DNA of 15,356 nt from positions 1 to 15,356 of the forward strand of contig NHLE01000049.1 in the NCBI GenBank assembly GCA_002169365.1. The letters run 5' to 3'. Below the pieces are notes generated by a model that had not been told where the DNA came from, searched no databases, and saw only the letters and a list, made by a program, of their open reading frames with translations. The translations under genes and the position numbers were made by a program. Shown in pieces: positions 15,100 to 15,356 of the stretch; the first letter of the stretch is position 1; each line of letters starts with the position of its first letter. Source of the stretch: Pelagibacteraceae bacterium TMED259. GTDB taxonomy: Bacteria > Pseudomonadota > Alphaproteobacteria > HIMB59.

Positions 15100-15356
15100 A
15101 TGACAGCATTAGAAACGTACGTTGCCGATAAAGAAAGAAATGAAAACGTAAAAAAAGTAAGAAGTAAAATAGATGAATTAGGGATTGAGTATATCTACTT
15201 TCAATTTATCTCTGTAACAGGAAGAATTGTAGGTAAGGGTTACCCAGCTGATCACTGGGAAACTGTTGCTCAAAAAGGCTTCCAGTTAGTTTATGGATCA
15301 ACAGCAAATCTATTTACTAATAGAAATGGTGATTATATAGGTTATGGACCTGAAGC
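15100..15356 (+). CDS. gmaS: Glutamine synthetase-like ligase, probable gamma-glutamylmethylamide synthetase (5' part only)
   Basis: The first 85 codons of a glutamine-synthetase-family gene, cut by the window end. After a variable N-terminal stretch of about 28 residues the frame reads GIEYIYFQFISVTGRIVGKG, the N-terminal beta-grasp domain of GS, then PADHWETVAQKGFQLVYGS and NRNGDYIGYGPE, which match the GlnT/GmaS branch rather than housekeeping GlnA. GmaS uses ATP to join methylamine to the gamma-carboxyl of glutamate, the first step of the indirect pathway whose later steps are encoded upstream in this window. The start is ATG at 15100 with AGGAGG (15085-15090) 9 bases ahead. The catalytic and nucleotide-binding residues are beyond the window, so GmaS versus another GS-like ligase rests on these N-terminal motifs and on context. 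Confidence 0.82.
   Translation, partial: MTALETYVADKERNENVKKVRSKIDELGIEYIYFQFISVTGRIVGKGYPADHWETVAQKGFQLVYGSTANLFTNRNGDYIGYGPE

Noticed and set aside
1..15356. tRNA or rRNA genes, CRISPR arrays, insertion sequences, prophage genes
   Set aside because: No cloverleaf-like sequences, regularly spaced repeats, transposase or phage motifs were seen; base use appears uniform across the window.

Overview
This window comes from an AT-rich (about one third G+C by eye), tightly packed genome, most likely a streamlined marine alphaproteobacterium of the SAR11 type or a relative with similar base composition. That placement is inferred from base composition, very short gaps, start/stop overlaps, and a trimethylamine monooxygenase very close to the marine roseobacter/SAR11 type. 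Almost all of the window is devoted to breaking down methylated amines.

Layout. Positions 1-1316 hold a lone GcvT-family (folate-dependent demethylase-like) gene with its own AT-rich upstream region. On the minus strand, 3265-1330 is a unit reading tmm (trimethylamine monooxygenase), a 55-residue membrane protein, then a VOC-fold protein. Across a 244-base divergent promoter region, a long plus-strand operon runs from 3510 to 12807. It encodes four subunits of a heterotetrameric sarcosine-oxidase-like enzyme (beta, delta, alpha, gamma; read here as N-methylglutamate dehydrogenase MgdABCD), three subunits of N-methylglutamate synthase (MgsABC), and an amino-acid-oxidase-type flavoprotein. An IclR-family regulator (12863-13633) follows. 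A second unit at 13732 holds another DAO-family flavoprotein followed by the start of a glutamine-synthetase-like gene, probably gmaS, cut by the window end.

How it works together. The known indirect methylamine pathway runs methylamine + glutamate + ATP -> gamma-glutamylmethylamide (GmaS) -> N-methylglutamate (MgsABC) -> glutamate + a one-carbon unit (MgdABCD). Tmm supplies the upstream step, TMA -> TMAO. The TMAO and dimethylamine demethylation genes (tdm, dmm) are not in this window. Two flavoproteins, one per operon, have no place in the textbook scheme. They, the orphan GcvT-like gene and the small membrane protein are the least understood parts.

The strongest unlisted signal is a near-perfect palindrome, TTGTTTCA-N5-TGAAACAA. 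It occurs identically upstream of the mgd-mgs operon and of the flavoprotein-gmaS operon. A close variant lies immediately before the IclR gene's own start codon. This looks like the operator of a local IclR regulator controlling both operons and itself.
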